Shown: one piece after another, positions 1 through 8,344 of the stretch | Layout of the letters: each line of letters starts with the position of its first letter | Numbering within the stretch: position 1 is the first letter of the stretch | From: CBDAQV01 sp965199335 | GTDB lineage: Bacteria; Pseudomonadota; Alphaproteobacteria; CALMVH01 | DNA length: 64,000 nucleotides | Assembly: GCA_965199335.1 (NCBI GenBank) | Contig: CBDAQZ010000003.1 | Span: 620,001 to 684,000, forward strand | Direction: 5' to 3' | The notes under the pieces: generated by a model | Database searches by the model: none | The model's input: only the letters and a program-made list of their open reading frames with translations | Told to the model about the DNA's origin: nothing | Made by a program: the position numbers and the translations under genes

Positions 1-2
1 TT

Positions 3-431
3 TATCCGGTGGTTTCGGCCCGGATGATCGCCAACGAGCAGGACCCGGAAGAAAACTCGATCGTCCTTGATGCGGAATGCCAGAACATGCTGGGCTGCAT
101 GCCGACCGAGCTTCAGATGACCGCCGATTTCAAATCCTATGTCGACGACGTGCCTGCCGCGCCCGAGGTCGACAACGACATCGACCTCGGCGTGACCTTT
201 GCGCCGCAGCAGGGCAAGTCGACCACGCTGATCATCACCGCCGTGGCGCCCGGATCACCCGCGGCGGGCGCGGGATGGCAGGCCGGCGATCACCTGGTCA
301 AGTTCAACGGCCATCCCGTGACATCGGGCGCGCAGGTTGCGGGATGGGTTGCCGATACCGCACCGGGATCGGTTTTCCCGGTGCAGATATCCCGTTCCGG
401 CAGCACCATCGTGACCTTCATGCGGCTGTAA
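3..431 (+). CDS. C-terminal end of a PDZ-domain protein (partial)
   Basis: The frame is open to the left edge, so the gene starts outside the window; about 142 residues are visible. The last 85 or so look like a PDZ domain: a hydrophobic strand, then a run with the pattern APGSPAAGAG-QAGD-L-KFNG typical of the PDZ of HtrA-like and other envelope proteins, followed by a second strand pair. An upstream stretch with several acidic residues and two cysteines (ECQNMLGC) may belong to a preceding domain. PDZ domains bind C-terminal or internal peptides, often in periplasmic proteases. No catalytic part is visible, so the full function is unknown. It ends one base before the convergent gene at 433. 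Confidence 0.6.
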   Translation, partial: YPVVSARMIANEQDPEENSIVLDAECQNMLGCMPTELQMTADFKSYVDDVPAAPEVDNDIDLGVTFAPQQGKSTTLIITAVAPGSPAAGAGWQAGDHLVKFNGHPVTSGAQVAGWVADTAPGSVFPVQISRSGSTIVTFMRL

Positions 432-432
432 G

Positions 433-1230
433 TTACTGGACAGTCGTTTCGGACGACGTCTTGGTGAAGACCAGGCTATTGCCCGCGATCCCCAGTACGT
501 CGACGGAATGTTCGGTCATCGCCAACGCCTTGCCGTCCATCGTCCCTGACTCGGTCTCGTCGCTTTCGATCTGAGCCTGTTTGCCATCGGGCGAGATCGT
601 GACCTTGCCGATCCTGCGCGTGTGCTTGAAATCCTTCATCTTGTTCAGCACCTGGTAGGTAGAGGTCGCAAACTGCATCCGGTTCTGCGTCGCGGGCGGA
701 CGCGGCGTCTTGCCCTTGTAGGTGATGGTCAGGGCCCAGTTATCGCCCAGGTACAGCAAAGCGGCGTTCATCTCCTTGGTTTCGACGGCGGCATCGAACC
801 GCGCCATGGCATCGCGCGCCATCGGCTCTGTCAGTTTCGCACTTTGCGGGGACTGGAAATCCAGGGCCCGCCAGCTTCCGTTCTGCTTCTGGAATACGAA
901 ATTATAGCTCTGGCTGTGCTTGACGATCATGCCCTGCTCGGGACCGTTCGCGCTTACCACCGCCTGCTGGTATTTCCCCTTCTCGGCCCCGATCGCCAGG
1001 CGATCCCAGACCTCGTCGGCCTCGCGGTGAAGGGCCGGCATGTCGGAAACCGGAATGGCGGACCGATATTTCAGCATCAGTACCGGCGGCCCCTTGGCCA
1101 TCTGAACCGGGCCGGAGGAAATGATGGTGATGGTCTTTCCCGAAAGAAGCGTTCCCGCCTGGTCGGCTAGCGCTAGACCGGCGCCGAGCGAGACCAGCGC
1201 GATTGCAGCAATACCCAGACGAGCGTTCAT
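433..1230 (-). CDS. Exported protein, tandem paralogue family A, copy 3
   Basis: A 265-residue protein with a signal peptide over residues 1-22 (NARLG, then a hydrophobic run ending ALA-D). It is a paralogue of the next two genes upstream on the same strand. Shared blocks are a LHREADEVW motif, a YNF-FQKQ-GSWRALDF block, a MNAALLYLGDNW motif, a TISPDGKQA block and a SDETESGTMDG turn near the C-terminus. I recognise no known domain. The mature part is probably periplasmic or secreted. It is the last gene of a three-gene run; a 37-base gap separates it from copy 2. The conserved Trp and acidic positions suggest one fold; the function is unknown. Confidence 0.75.
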   Translation of the reverse strand: MNARLGIAAIALVSLGAGLALADQAGTLLSGKTITIISSGPVQMAKGPPVLMLKYRSAIPVSDMPALHREADEVWDRLAIGAEKGKYQQAVVSANGPEQGMIVKHSQSYNFVFQKQNGSWRALDFQSPQSAKLTEPMARDAMARFDAAVETKEMNAALLYLGDNWALTITYKGKTPRPPATQNRMQFATSTYQVLNKMKDFKHTRRIGKVTISPDGKQAQIESDETESGTMDGKALAMTEHSVDVLGIAGNSLVFTKTSSETTVQ

Positions 1231-1267
1231 TTTATTATTCCTCGTTGATTGAGCTTACGGGTCCAGT

Positions 1268-2068
1268 CTACTTGGCATCCATTTCGGTGGATACGGTTTT
1301 CGTCAGCACGATCGAGGCGCCTTCGATTCCCACCCGGTCGATCGTCTGCTCCATCTGGTTGACCGGCCGGCCGTCGAGCGTTCCCGATTCCGTTTCCTCG
1401 CTTGCAATTTCGGCCGACTGGCCGTCAGGCGCGATCGTGACCCTGGCGATCCGCCGCGTATGCTGGAAATCCTTGACCCGCGCCAGTGTCCGCGCCGTGA
1501 GCTCGATGAAACGGACACGGTTGAGCGTTCCCGAAAACGGCTTGCCGTCATTGGCCATGTTCAGGACATGGCTCCAGTTATCGCCCAGATACAGCATCAC
1601 GGCATTGATCTCGTTCCTGTCCAGCGCGGCATCGAAGCGGGCAATCGTGTTGCGCACCTTGCCCTCGTCCAGCCTGGACGCCTCGCCCGGCTTGAAATCG
1701 TAGCCGCGCCAGTTGGCGCCCTGTTTCTGATAGGCGAAATTGTACGACCTGGCCTGTTTCGGATCGACGCTCGTGGCGGCCTGCGTAGCGCTGATCAGGG
1801 CGCTGCGATATTTGCCCCGCTCGGCATCGACCACGAAATGATTCCACACTTCGTCGGCCTCGCGATGCAAGGGCTCGAGCTCGGTAAGCGGGATCGCGGT
1901 GCGGTAGGTCAGCACCAGCGCCGACCAGCCCTGCGACGATTGGAGAGGCGCGATCGAGATAATGTCGAGCGGCTTGCCCGACTGCATCACCGGGGCGTCC
2001 GCTGCCCCCACGGATGAAACAACGGCCATGGCGACGGCGATGCCGAGGATCGTCCTGCGAAACCTCAT
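1268..2068 (-). CDS. Exported protein, tandem paralogue family A, copy 2
   Basis: A 266-residue exported protein with a signal peptide over residues 1-23 ending in VGAADA. It carries the family blocks LHREADEVWNHF, YNFAYQKQGANWRGYDF, INAVMLYLGDNWSH, TIAPDGQSAEI and SEETESGTLDG. It resembles copy 3 more closely than copy 1 by eye. Its ATG overlaps the stop of copy 1 by four bases (2065-2068), so the two are probably translationally coupled. Function unknown. The family resemblance is seen directly; export is inferred from the N-terminus. Confidence 0.75.
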   Translation of the reverse strand: MRFRRTILGIAVAMAVVSSVGAADAPVMQSGKPLDIISIAPLQSSQGWSALVLTYRTAIPLTELEPLHREADEVWNHFVVDAERGKYRSALISATQAATSVDPKQARSYNFAYQKQGANWRGYDFKPGEASRLDEGKVRNTIARFDAALDRNEINAVMLYLGDNWSHVLNMANDGKPFSGTLNRVRFIELTARTLARVKDFQHTRRIARVTIAPDGQSAEIASEETESGTLDGRPVNQMEQTIDRVGIEGASIVLTKTVSTEMDAK

Positions 2069-2886
2069 CTGACCGTTTCCGAGACGCTCTTGGCCAGTAC
2101 GATTCCGGCCCCCTCGATGCCGATGCTGTCCGTGGTACGCAGGTCATTCTGGACATGGGCCCCCGACACCATTCCGGAAATCACCTCGTCGCTGACGACT
2201 TCCGCGGATGTGCCATCGGGCGAGATAGTCACGGCGTTTATCTTGCGCGCCAGGCTGAACTTCTTGGTCGCGACGAAAGTCTTTGCCGTGCCGGTCACGA
2301 ACTGCAGACGATCGACGGGCTGCATCGGCGTGGCGCTCGAGGTGGAGAGGATTCCCGAACCGGTCCATTTGGCACCCAGATACAGCAGGGCTGCATTCAT
2401 TTCATCCAGCGCCACGGCGGAATCGTAACGGGTCAGCATGGCGCGGATCGAGTCTTCGGTCAGCACGGGCTTCTGCTCTGGCGTGAAATCCACCGCGCGC
2501 CAGAACCCATCGTATTTCTGGAAAGCGAAACTCGACGATTGTTGAGGTGCCGGGTCTTCGCTTTCGTGCGGCTCCAACGCGATCAGCAAGCCGTGCTGGT
2601 AGTTCTCGTTTTCGAGACTGGCAAGGAACGTCCGATTCCATATCTCGTCCGCCTCCTGGCGCAAGGCAACCTTGTTATCGAAGGGAATGGCCGTCTGGTA
2701 CTCAAGCGCCAGGGCGGACCACCCCGCAGGCGATTTCAATTGTTTCGCCGAAAGCAGCGTGACGGATTCGCCCGAGGGAAGAGTCACGTGATCCTCCAGA
2801 ACCGGTCCCCTGTAATAGGCAAAAGCAGGCCCGGCGCAGATCATCGCCAACAATGCGGCCGAAGCCAGAGACAATTGCGCCTTCAT
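2065..2886 (-). CDS. Exported protein, tandem paralogue family A, copy 1
   Basis: A 273-residue protein starting at the ATG at 2886, which has an AAGGA-type ribosome binding site just upstream; an open frame extends further to 2961 but lacks a signal there. Residues 1-23 form a signal peptide (KAQLSL, hydrophobic core, AFA-Y). Family blocks are present in diverged form: LRQEADEIWNR, FAFQKYDGFWRAVDF, MNAALLYLGAKW, TISPDGTSAEV and SDEVISGMVSG. It is the first gene of the three-gene operon and divergent from the ABC transporter at 2960. The most diverged member; function unknown. Confidence 0.75.
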   Translation of the reverse strand: MKAQLSLASAALLAMICAGPAFAYYRGPVLEDHVTLPSGESVTLLSAKQLKSPAGWSALALEYQTAIPFDNKVALRQEADEIWNRTFLASLENENYQHGLLIALEPHESEDPAPQQSSSFAFQKYDGFWRAVDFTPEQKPVLTEDSIRAMLTRYDSAVALDEMNAALLYLGAKWTGSGILSTSSATPMQPVDRLQFVTGTAKTFVATKKFSLARKINAVTISPDGTSAEVVSDEVISGMVSGAHVQNDLRTTDSIGIEGAGIVLAKSVSETVR

Positions 2887-2959
2887 AATTCCTTCCCCCG
2901 ATGACTCGAAAATCCAATCAGAGCTACACCCCGACCCTAGTCGACGTATATAGTCTCGC

Positions 2960-4801
2960 ATGCGATTTTTCGATAGCGACAGTCCTCACGCCGCGAAAGC
3001 CGGTTTCCGCAGCAGCGATCTCCAGGTCCTGAAACAGTTCTGGCCGTATCTGTGGCCAAGGGGCGAGACGGAAATGAAGGTCCGGGTCGTCGCTTCCATG
3101 ATGTGCCTGGTCATCGCCAAGGTGGCCAACGCCTTCGTGCCGATCTTCTACGGCCGCGCCGTGGATGCCATTTCCGGCAAGCACAGCGCCATATCGCTGC
3201 TGGAGATTCCCGTTTTCGTCATTGCCGCCTATGGCTTGACGCGCATAGCCTCGATGGCGTTCGGCGAGCTGCGCGATGCGATCTTCGTCAAGGTCGGGCA
3301 GAGGGCGATGCGCCGCATCGCCCTGCGCATCTTCCGTCACCTACACGCCCTGTCGCTCCGCTTCCACCTCGACCGTCAGACCGGCGGCCTGTCGCGCTCG
3401 ATCGAGCGCGGGACGCGCGCCATCGATACTCTGCTGACCTTCGCGCTGTTCAACATCGTGCCGACCATCGTCGAGATGCTGCTGGCCGCGATCGTGATGT
3501 GGCGCCTGTTCAATATCTGGTACGCGGCGATGACGCTGGCGACGGTGGTCGTCTTCACCGTCTACACGATCAAGGTCACCAACTGGCGGCTGGACATCCG
3601 GCGCCGCATGAACGAGAGCGACAGCAAGGCCAACACGCGCGCGATCGACAGCCTGCTCAATCACGAGACGGTGAAATACTTCACCAACGAAGCCCACGAA
3701 TCCGAGCGCTACGACGAGGCGCTGGAACGCTACGAACGCGCCGCGGTGCGCGGCGAAACTCTGCTCAGCCTGCTCAATATCGGGCAGTCCCTGATCATCT
3801 CGGCCAGCCTGACGATCATCATGATGATGGCGGCGCATGGCATCCGCCATGGTGAACTGACCATCGGCGATTTCGTGCTGGCCAATACCTACCTGTTGCA
3901 GATCGCGCAGCCGCTCAGCTTCTTCGGCCGGTCATGGGGCAGCCTGAAGCAGGCGATCGTCGACATGGAGAAGATGTTCGAGCTTCTGGATGTGAACACG
4001 GAAATCGCCGACAAGCCGGGCGCGGCCATGTTGCAGGTTACCGACGCGCGGCTGGAGTTCCGCGACGTTTCGTTCGCCTACGACCCGCGCCGCCCGATCC
4101 TGAAGCATGTCAGCTTCACGGTCCCGACCGGCAAGACGGTGGCCGTCGTAGGGCCGTCGGGGTCGGGCAAGTCGACACTCGCGCGGCTGCTGTTCCGCTT
4201 CTACGACACCGAGCAGGGCGCCGTGCTGATCGATGGCCAGGATGTGCGCGATGTCAGCCAGATCAGCGTGCGCGCCGCCGTGGGGATCGTGCCGCAGGAT
4301 ACCGTGCTGTTCAACGACACGCTGTATTACAACATCGCCTATGGACGGCCCGACGCCACCGATGCCGAAATCAGGCATGCCGCGCATCTGGCTCATATCG
4401 ACAGCTTTATCGAGAAGTTGCCCGACGGCTATGAAACGCTGGTCGGCGAGCGCGGCCTGAAGCTTTCGGGCGGCGAGAAGCAGCGCGTCGCCATCGCCCG
4501 CGCCCTGCTGAAGGACCCGCCGATCATGGTATTCGACGAGGCGACAAGCGCGCTGGACACCAATACCGAGCGCGAGATCCAGGCCAATCTGCGCGAGGCG
4601 GCAAAGGGGCGCACCGTACTGGTGGTCGCCCACCGCCTGTCCACCGTGATCGATGCCGACGAGATCCTGGTGCTGGACGACGGCGCCATCGTCGAGCGCG
4701 GGCGGTTCGACGATCTGATCGCGGCCAACGGCATTTTCCGCGCGATGTGGGAGCGTCAGCAGAAAGCGGAGCAGGAAGAACAGGAATTGCAACCCGCATA
4801 A
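2960..4801 (+). CDS. Atm1/HMT1-type ABC exporter, fused permease and ATPase
   Basis: A half-transporter of 613 residues: an N-terminal six-helix membrane domain (about 35-340) followed by the ATPase. Walker A GPSGSGKST is at 398-406, the ABC signature LSGGE at 502-506 and Walker B IMVFDE at 522-527, followed by the H-loop AHRLST. All catalytic residues are present. The membrane domain has the NHETVKYFTNE block typical of the Atm1/HMT1 (ABCB7) group, which in mitochondria and alphaproteobacteria exports glutathione-linked sulfur compounds or metal conjugates. The protein should act as a homodimer in the inner membrane. It is divergent from the family A genes. Assignment to the Atm1 group rests on motif recall. 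Confidence 0.9.
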   Translation: MRFFDSDSPHAAKAGFRSSDLQVLKQFWPYLWPRGETEMKVRVVASMMCLVIAKVANAFVPIFYGRAVDAISGKHSAISLLEIPVFVIAAYGLTRIASMAFGELRDAIFVKVGQRAMRRIALRIFRHLHALSLRFHLDRQTGGLSRSIERGTRAIDTLLTFALFNIVPTIVEMLLAAIVMWRLFNIWYAAMTLATVVVFTVYTIKVTNWRLDIRRRMNESDSKANTRAIDSLLNHETVKYFTNEAHESERYDEALERYERAAVRGETLLSLLNIGQSLIISASLTIIMMMAAHGIRHGELTIGDFVLANTYLLQIAQPLSFFGRSWGSLKQAIVDMEKMFELLDVNTEIADKPGAAMLQVTDARLEFRDVSFAYDPRRPILKHVSFTVPTGKTVAVVGPSGSGKSTLARLLFRFYDTEQGAVLIDGQDVRDVSQISVRAAVGIVPQDTVLFNDTLYYNIAYGRPDATDAEIRHAAHLAHIDSFIEKLPDGYETLVGERGLKLSGGEKQRVAIARALLKDPPIMVFDEATSALDTNTEREIQANLREAAKGRTVLVVAHRLSTVIDADEILVLDDGAIVERGRFDDLIAANGIFRAMWERQQKAEQEEQELQPA

Positions 4802-4821
4802 TTAATAGATTGTTTACATTT
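4800..4821 (+). repeat. Shared 22-base upstream element, copy 1
   Basis: An AT-rich stretch right after the transporter stop that recurs with two mismatches at 7120-7141. It ends in GTTTACATTT. Both copies precede genes for exported proteins of family B or its neighbourhood. It may contain a -35-like TTTACA (4813-4818), but no good -10 follows at normal spacing, so an operator or a duplication relic is equally possible. Confidence 0.5.
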
Positions 4822-4847
4822 TGCGGCAGGCATGCCATTTTTAAGGA

Positions 4848-5720
4848 ATGGGACATCCATCCATTTCACGCAAATACCGCCCCGCCGCCGGTCTGCTGGG
4901 CATTGCGCTGGCAATGGGCGTCACAGCCGAACTGCTGCACAAGGGCTTGGAATGGGAAAAGGAGAACCGCATCGAAATGGTCCAGAACGCGATAAGCGGT
5001 AACAGGATCGCTCTGGACGAATATTGGCACATCAGGAACGACAGGGTTACCGTCAAGCAGTTCGAAATCGAATTCGCAGCCAAGAACGGCAAGGATGATG
5101 CCGCCGCGGCGGACAAATTGTATTCGGCATCGCTTGACTTCGGCGATACACTGACGGGACTCGTCAAGGACGGAACCGAGCAGGCTTCGTTTGTAACCAT
5201 GCTTAGGTTTTGGTCAGAGATCAGGGACCTGAAGACACTTGGTGCATCGGGCCTGCACTCGTCAGGCGAACGTCCCGTGGCGACCGCTGGACCGGACGTC
5301 AGGAACGTCGTTTTTCTGGAAAACAGCATTTTCAGCCACGATCTGGCCGATATCGGGGCCCTGCACAAGCTGGGCAAGGATAAGATCGTCATCGATCGAA
5401 TGATCAACACGGAAATAGAAACGCTGCATATTCGTAACGGCCAGGAATTCGAACGCGCGGTGCGGACGGATGCCCTGCTGGCGACGGGAGCCCTGGACGA
5501 CGAATGGGCGATAGATTCCGTGAAACTCAGGGTCGGCGTAGGCTCCGACCCCGTTCAGGTCGAAAGCATCGCGCGGGCCATGGATGAAACGGAGGTCGCC
5601 CTGCAGCGGTTCAAGCTAAAGGCTACCCTGGAAGCTCTCAGGCAGGCAGTGAACCCGAACGATCGCGATAAGCCCCCTCGGTCCCCTATTGTTGTCAGCC
5701 CGCCGCAAAACCAGATTTAG
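4848..5720 (+). CDS. Membrane-anchored or exported protein, family B member 1
   Basis: A 290-residue protein with one hydrophobic segment at about 12-29 (signal peptide or anchor) and an otherwise charged, mostly helical body. It aligns by eye with the lipoprotein at 6185 over the block LD-YW-I...V....F...F, followed by Y......GD.......GT, so the two are paralogues. No known domain recognised. AAGGA directly abuts the ATG at 4848, which is an unusually short spacing, so the true start could be further in. A C-terminal Pro-rich tail (PPRSPIVVSPP) ends the protein. Function unknown. Confidence 0.65.
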   Translation: MGHPSISRKYRPAAGLLGIALAMGVTAELLHKGLEWEKENRIEMVQNAISGNRIALDEYWHIRNDRVTVKQFEIEFAAKNGKDDAAAADKLYSASLDFGDTLTGLVKDGTEQASFVTMLRFWSEIRDLKTLGASGLHSSGERPVATAGPDVRNVVFLENSIFSHDLADIGALHKLGKDKIVIDRMINTEIETLHIRNGQEFERAVRTDALLATGALDDEWAIDSVKLRVGVGSDPVQVESIARAMDETEVALQRFKLKATLEALRQAVNPNDRDKPPRSPIVVSPPQNQI

Positions 5721-5732
5721 CCCCTTCCCGCC

Positions 5733-5775
5733 TTGACACGGGACCTTGACATGCGACAGGGGTTTCCCGTATATG
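5733..5775 (+). promoter_or_regulatory. rpmB promoter with two -35 hexamers
   Basis: Two perfect TTGACA hexamers (5733-5738 and 5746-5751) precede a -10-like TATATG at 5770-5775; the second hexamer has an 18-base spacer. The start of rpmB is 38 bases downstream. This fits a strong housekeeping sigma-70 promoter. Confidence 0.6.
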
Positions 5776-5812
5776 CCACGCCTTGCACGATTAAGATTTG
5801 AAGGAATTCTCT

Positions 5813-6106
5813 ATGTCCCGCCGCTGCGCCGTATCCGGCAAGGGTGTCATGACCGGCAACAATGTCAGTCACGCCAACAACAAGACCCGTCGCCGTTTCC
5901 TGCCGAACCTGCAGGATACATCGCTGTTCAGCGAAGTGTTGCAGCGCGCCGTTAAGGTTCGCCTGTCGGCCAACGGCCTTCGCACCATCGAGCACCGCGG
6001 CGGCCTGGATGCCTATCTGCTGTCCGTGGCTCCGACCAAGCTGGACACGGAATTCCGTCGTCTGCGCCGTTTGCTGGACAAGGCGATCGCGAAGCGCGCA
6101 GCCTGA
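5813..6106 (+). CDS. rpmB: Large ribosomal subunit protein bL28
   Basis: A 97-residue basic protein starting MSRRCAVSGKG, the standard bL28 N-terminus, followed by GNNVSHANNKTRRRFLPNLQ, the classic family block. The start at 5813 has GAAGGAATT upstream; an in-frame ATG five codons earlier is less likely. bL28 binds 23S rRNA near the E site. The gene stands alone between two family B genes and has its own promoter. Length is normal for alphaproteobacteria. Confidence 0.97.
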   Translation: MSRRCAVSGKGVMTGNNVSHANNKTRRRFLPNLQDTSLFSEVLQRAVKVRLSANGLRTIEHRGGLDAYLLSVAPTKLDTEFRRLRRLLDKAIAKRAA

Positions 6107-6184
6107 TCGGCTCCTTCTCGCATATTTCATAGTTCGACTCTGTTGAATTCTTGACTTCGCTCAAGAGTTTACGGACTATGAGCC

Positions 6185-7093
6185 ATGTCCGATAACCTGC
6201 CCAAAAACGCTTATTCCAGCCCACTCTACAATACTGTTGCGCGTGTAGCGCTGGTGATCGGAATGGGGACCGGGACCGTTTCCTTTCTGGCAGGCTGCAA
6301 TTCGAAGCCCAGCCCCGATAGCGCGCAGGACAATGTCAAGCTGGAGCTTAGCGCGGACGGTCGCGATACCATGCTGGACATGTATTGGCAGATCAAGGGT
6401 GGCCAGGTCAGCGAGGAAAAATTCAGGACAAGATTTCTCGACCGGACCGAGCGCCCCCCAGAGCAGGCGGAGCAGATGTATCGTGCCATTGTCGCCTATG
6501 GGGACGATATGGATGCCGTCGTGCAGGCGGGAACCGACAATATCACGAACGCGACGCTGGCCAGGCTGGAAAGCGCCGGCAAGCAGCTTGATCCCTTCAA
6601 GGATATCCGGTTTCCTTTGACGCCGGCGGCGACAGTGCTGAAGCTGACGGTGCCGCAGGAACGATCCCGGGCGCTCGAAACCGCGATCGCGCAGGACCAC
6701 CTGCTTGGCAGCGAGCTTTCGGAAAAGAAATATGGCCGGGACGCGTTGGCATCCCTTGCGATAAAGGGACAGGAGAAGCGGCTGGATGTAATGCCGCCCG
6801 AGGCGGCTTTGTTTGAGGACGGGGTCGGTATTGGCGCCCGAAGCTGGCTGAACGCGCTAAGCCTTGAAGCAAATGCCGCAACTATCCTGCTGAAGGCGGG
6901 AACGGGCGAAGGCAACAAGCAGGCGGCAGCACAATCCAGCGGCCTTGAAAGCGCACAGTCCAGAACCCTTCACGAGAGGCAGACCTTCGATTTCATCTCG
7001 GAGGTGGCAGAGCAGACACTGCGCCGGCACGAACATCGCCCGCCGCTTGTGCCTTCCAGGCCGCAGAAGGGACCTATGGCCGGGTCGACGTAA
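6185..7093 (+). CDS. Lipoprotein, family B member 2
   Basis: A 302-residue protein with an N-terminal hydrophobic helix ending in a lipobox, VSFLAGC, with the lipid-bearing Cys at about residue 38, so it should be a membrane-anchored lipoprotein. The helical block LDMYWQIKGGQVSEEKF...Y.....YGDD.....GT matches member 1. The C-terminus is charged, then Pro-rich. The upstream 78 bases hold a short TCTTGA/TCAAGA hairpin (6150-6167 region) that might end the rpmB transcript. No known domain; function unknown. Confidence 0.7.
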   Translation: MSDNLPKNAYSSPLYNTVARVALVIGMGTGTVSFLAGCNSKPSPDSAQDNVKLELSADGRDTMLDMYWQIKGGQVSEEKFRTRFLDRTERPPEQAEQMYRAIVAYGDDMDAVVQAGTDNITNATLARLESAGKQLDPFKDIRFPLTPAATVLKLTVPQERSRALETAIAQDHLLGSELSEKKYGRDALASLAIKGQEKRLDVMPPEAALFEDGVGIGARSWLNALSLEANAATILLKAGTGEGNKQAAAQSSGLESAQSRTLHERQTFDFISEVAEQTLRRHEHRPPLVPSRPQKGPMAGST

Positions 7094-7119
7094 AACCGGC
7101 ATTGTTAGTCATAGCCCCA

Positions 7120-7141
7120 AATTAATAAATCGTTTACATTT
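7120..7141 (+). repeat. Shared 22-base upstream element, copy 2
   Basis: Matches 4800-4821 at 20 of 22 positions and ends in GTTTACATTT. It lies about 50 bases before the tiny lipoprotein gene at 7191 and 175 bases before family B member 3. The flanks beyond the element do not match those of copy 1, so this is not simply part of a longer duplicated gene. Confidence 0.5.
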
Positions 7142-7190
7142 AGCTTTTTTCCTGCGATGTTTGCCAGATGAAGAACTTCGTGGACCTGTC

Positions 7191-7301
7191 ATGACCTTGA
7201 AAGCCGTCCTTCGCCCGGCGTTTCTTCTTGCCGGCATGGTCTTGTCGGCCATGGCTTCATGCGCGGCCGATGTCGCTTCACCCATCCAGCTCATTTCTTG
7301 A
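7191..7301 (+). CDS. Tiny lipoprotein-like peptide, 36 residues
   Basis: A 36-residue reading frame: short basic N-terminus (TLKAVLRP), hydrophobic core and a lipobox-like SAMASC, then twelve polar residues. This is the layout of entericidin-like small lipoproteins, which are typically this small. There is no strong ribosome binding site, so expression is uncertain. It sits 14 bases before family B member 3 and could act as its leader peptide. Confidence 0.4.
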   Translation: MTLKAVLRPAFLLAGMVLSAMASCAADVASPIQLIS

Positions 7302-7315
7302 AACAGATAAAATCC

Positions 7316-8287
7316 ATGAACGCTCCTTCGAACATGTCCCGTGCAGGTGTCCTGTTTCTGGCGCTTGCCAGCACCGCCTTTTCCCAAGCGCCTTCCGCCA
7401 AGCCGCCGGTAAATCAGCAACCGACTGACACCATCGATCTGTCCAGCGGCATCATCATTTCGATCGCGCCGCATTCGCCTGGAGAATCCAACGCCCAGAC
7501 GATGATTCGGGTGATCGGGCAAAATCAGGAGGCGATGCTGATCGGCATGAACCGGCCGGCCGGCCGCGACAAGCTGGACGAATTCATAAAGGCCAGGCAG
7601 CAAGGCATAGTGCAAGCGCCCTTGTTGCAGACCATGGTCATATCCTCTGCACGGTTGTACGACACGACCGTCGATTTCCTGAAGCGCGGCGCCGGCAACG
7701 TTTCGACCGAGGAAATGATGCAGTACACGTTGCTGGCGCAGGCCGTATTCCAGACGAAGAAAGCCATCGACAATCGTGGCGGGCTCAAGCTCGACGGGCT
7801 GGACTACAGGACATCGTCCCCTGCGGATATCGACATCGGAAAAGCCCGCGCGCTTACGAACAGTGGAATCGTCGGTTTCAACGACGTTCTGAGCAGGCTC
7901 GACGACAGCCAGACGCCGGAGCAGGCAAATCAGGCGCTGTTCCATAGACACTCGCTTGCGGTTTTCGAGGAAAACGGGGTTACCGACCCAAGGGTCAGGG
8001 CGCGCCTCAGCCCTGTGCTTGTCAAATTCTACCATATGCAGACAGTCGGCTTGATGGAGGAATACCGCCTGGACATAAAGTCCATCGCCGCGGGCAGCGA
8101 CAATCGCGATGCAGAGACGACCGCGAAATATGGAAGCGTCGCCGCGGCCTTGGCCAAGGCGTCGCACGAGGAGGAAAAGGCCGTCCAGGACATCATCCTA
8201 AACACGGGCAAATACGAGACTGTCGAGTATCATGGCGTCGGCGACAGGCCGGCGGTGGCATCGCCGCTGGCCGGCCAGTCGCTCTAG
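7316..8287 (+). CDS. Exported protein, family B member 3
   Basis: A 323-residue protein with a signal peptide ending about residue 25 (LFLALASTAFSQA). The body is charged and helical. It aligns with member 4 over a block ending RLYDTTVDFLKRGAGNVSTEE and again over SGIVGFND...F.....V-DP. ATG 7316 was chosen because the in-frame sequence upstream is not signal-like; ATG 7334 (MSRAG) is an equally good start for the signal peptide. No known domain. Function unknown. Confidence 0.65.
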   Translation: MNAPSNMSRAGVLFLALASTAFSQAPSAKPPVNQQPTDTIDLSSGIIISIAPHSPGESNAQTMIRVIGQNQEAMLIGMNRPAGRDKLDEFIKARQQGIVQAPLLQTMVISSARLYDTTVDFLKRGAGNVSTEEMMQYTLLAQAVFQTKKAIDNRGGLKLDGLDYRTSSPADIDIGKARALTNSGIVGFNDVLSRLDDSQTPEQANQALFHRHSLAVFEENGVTDPRVRARLSPVLVKFYHMQTVGLMEEYRLDIKSIAAGSDNRDAETTAKYGSVAAALAKASHEEEKAVQDIILNTGKYETVEYHGVGDRPAVASPLAGQSL

Positions 8288-8344
8288 CTGCCGTTGGCGC
8301 AAGGCGGGACTGGCAACGCCTCCCTGGCTCGGCTATACGAGGGC

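Noticed and set aside
7191..8287. Family B member 3 split by a frameshift from the small frame at 7191
   Set aside because: Member 3 has its own signal peptide, so the small frame is not a missing N-terminus.
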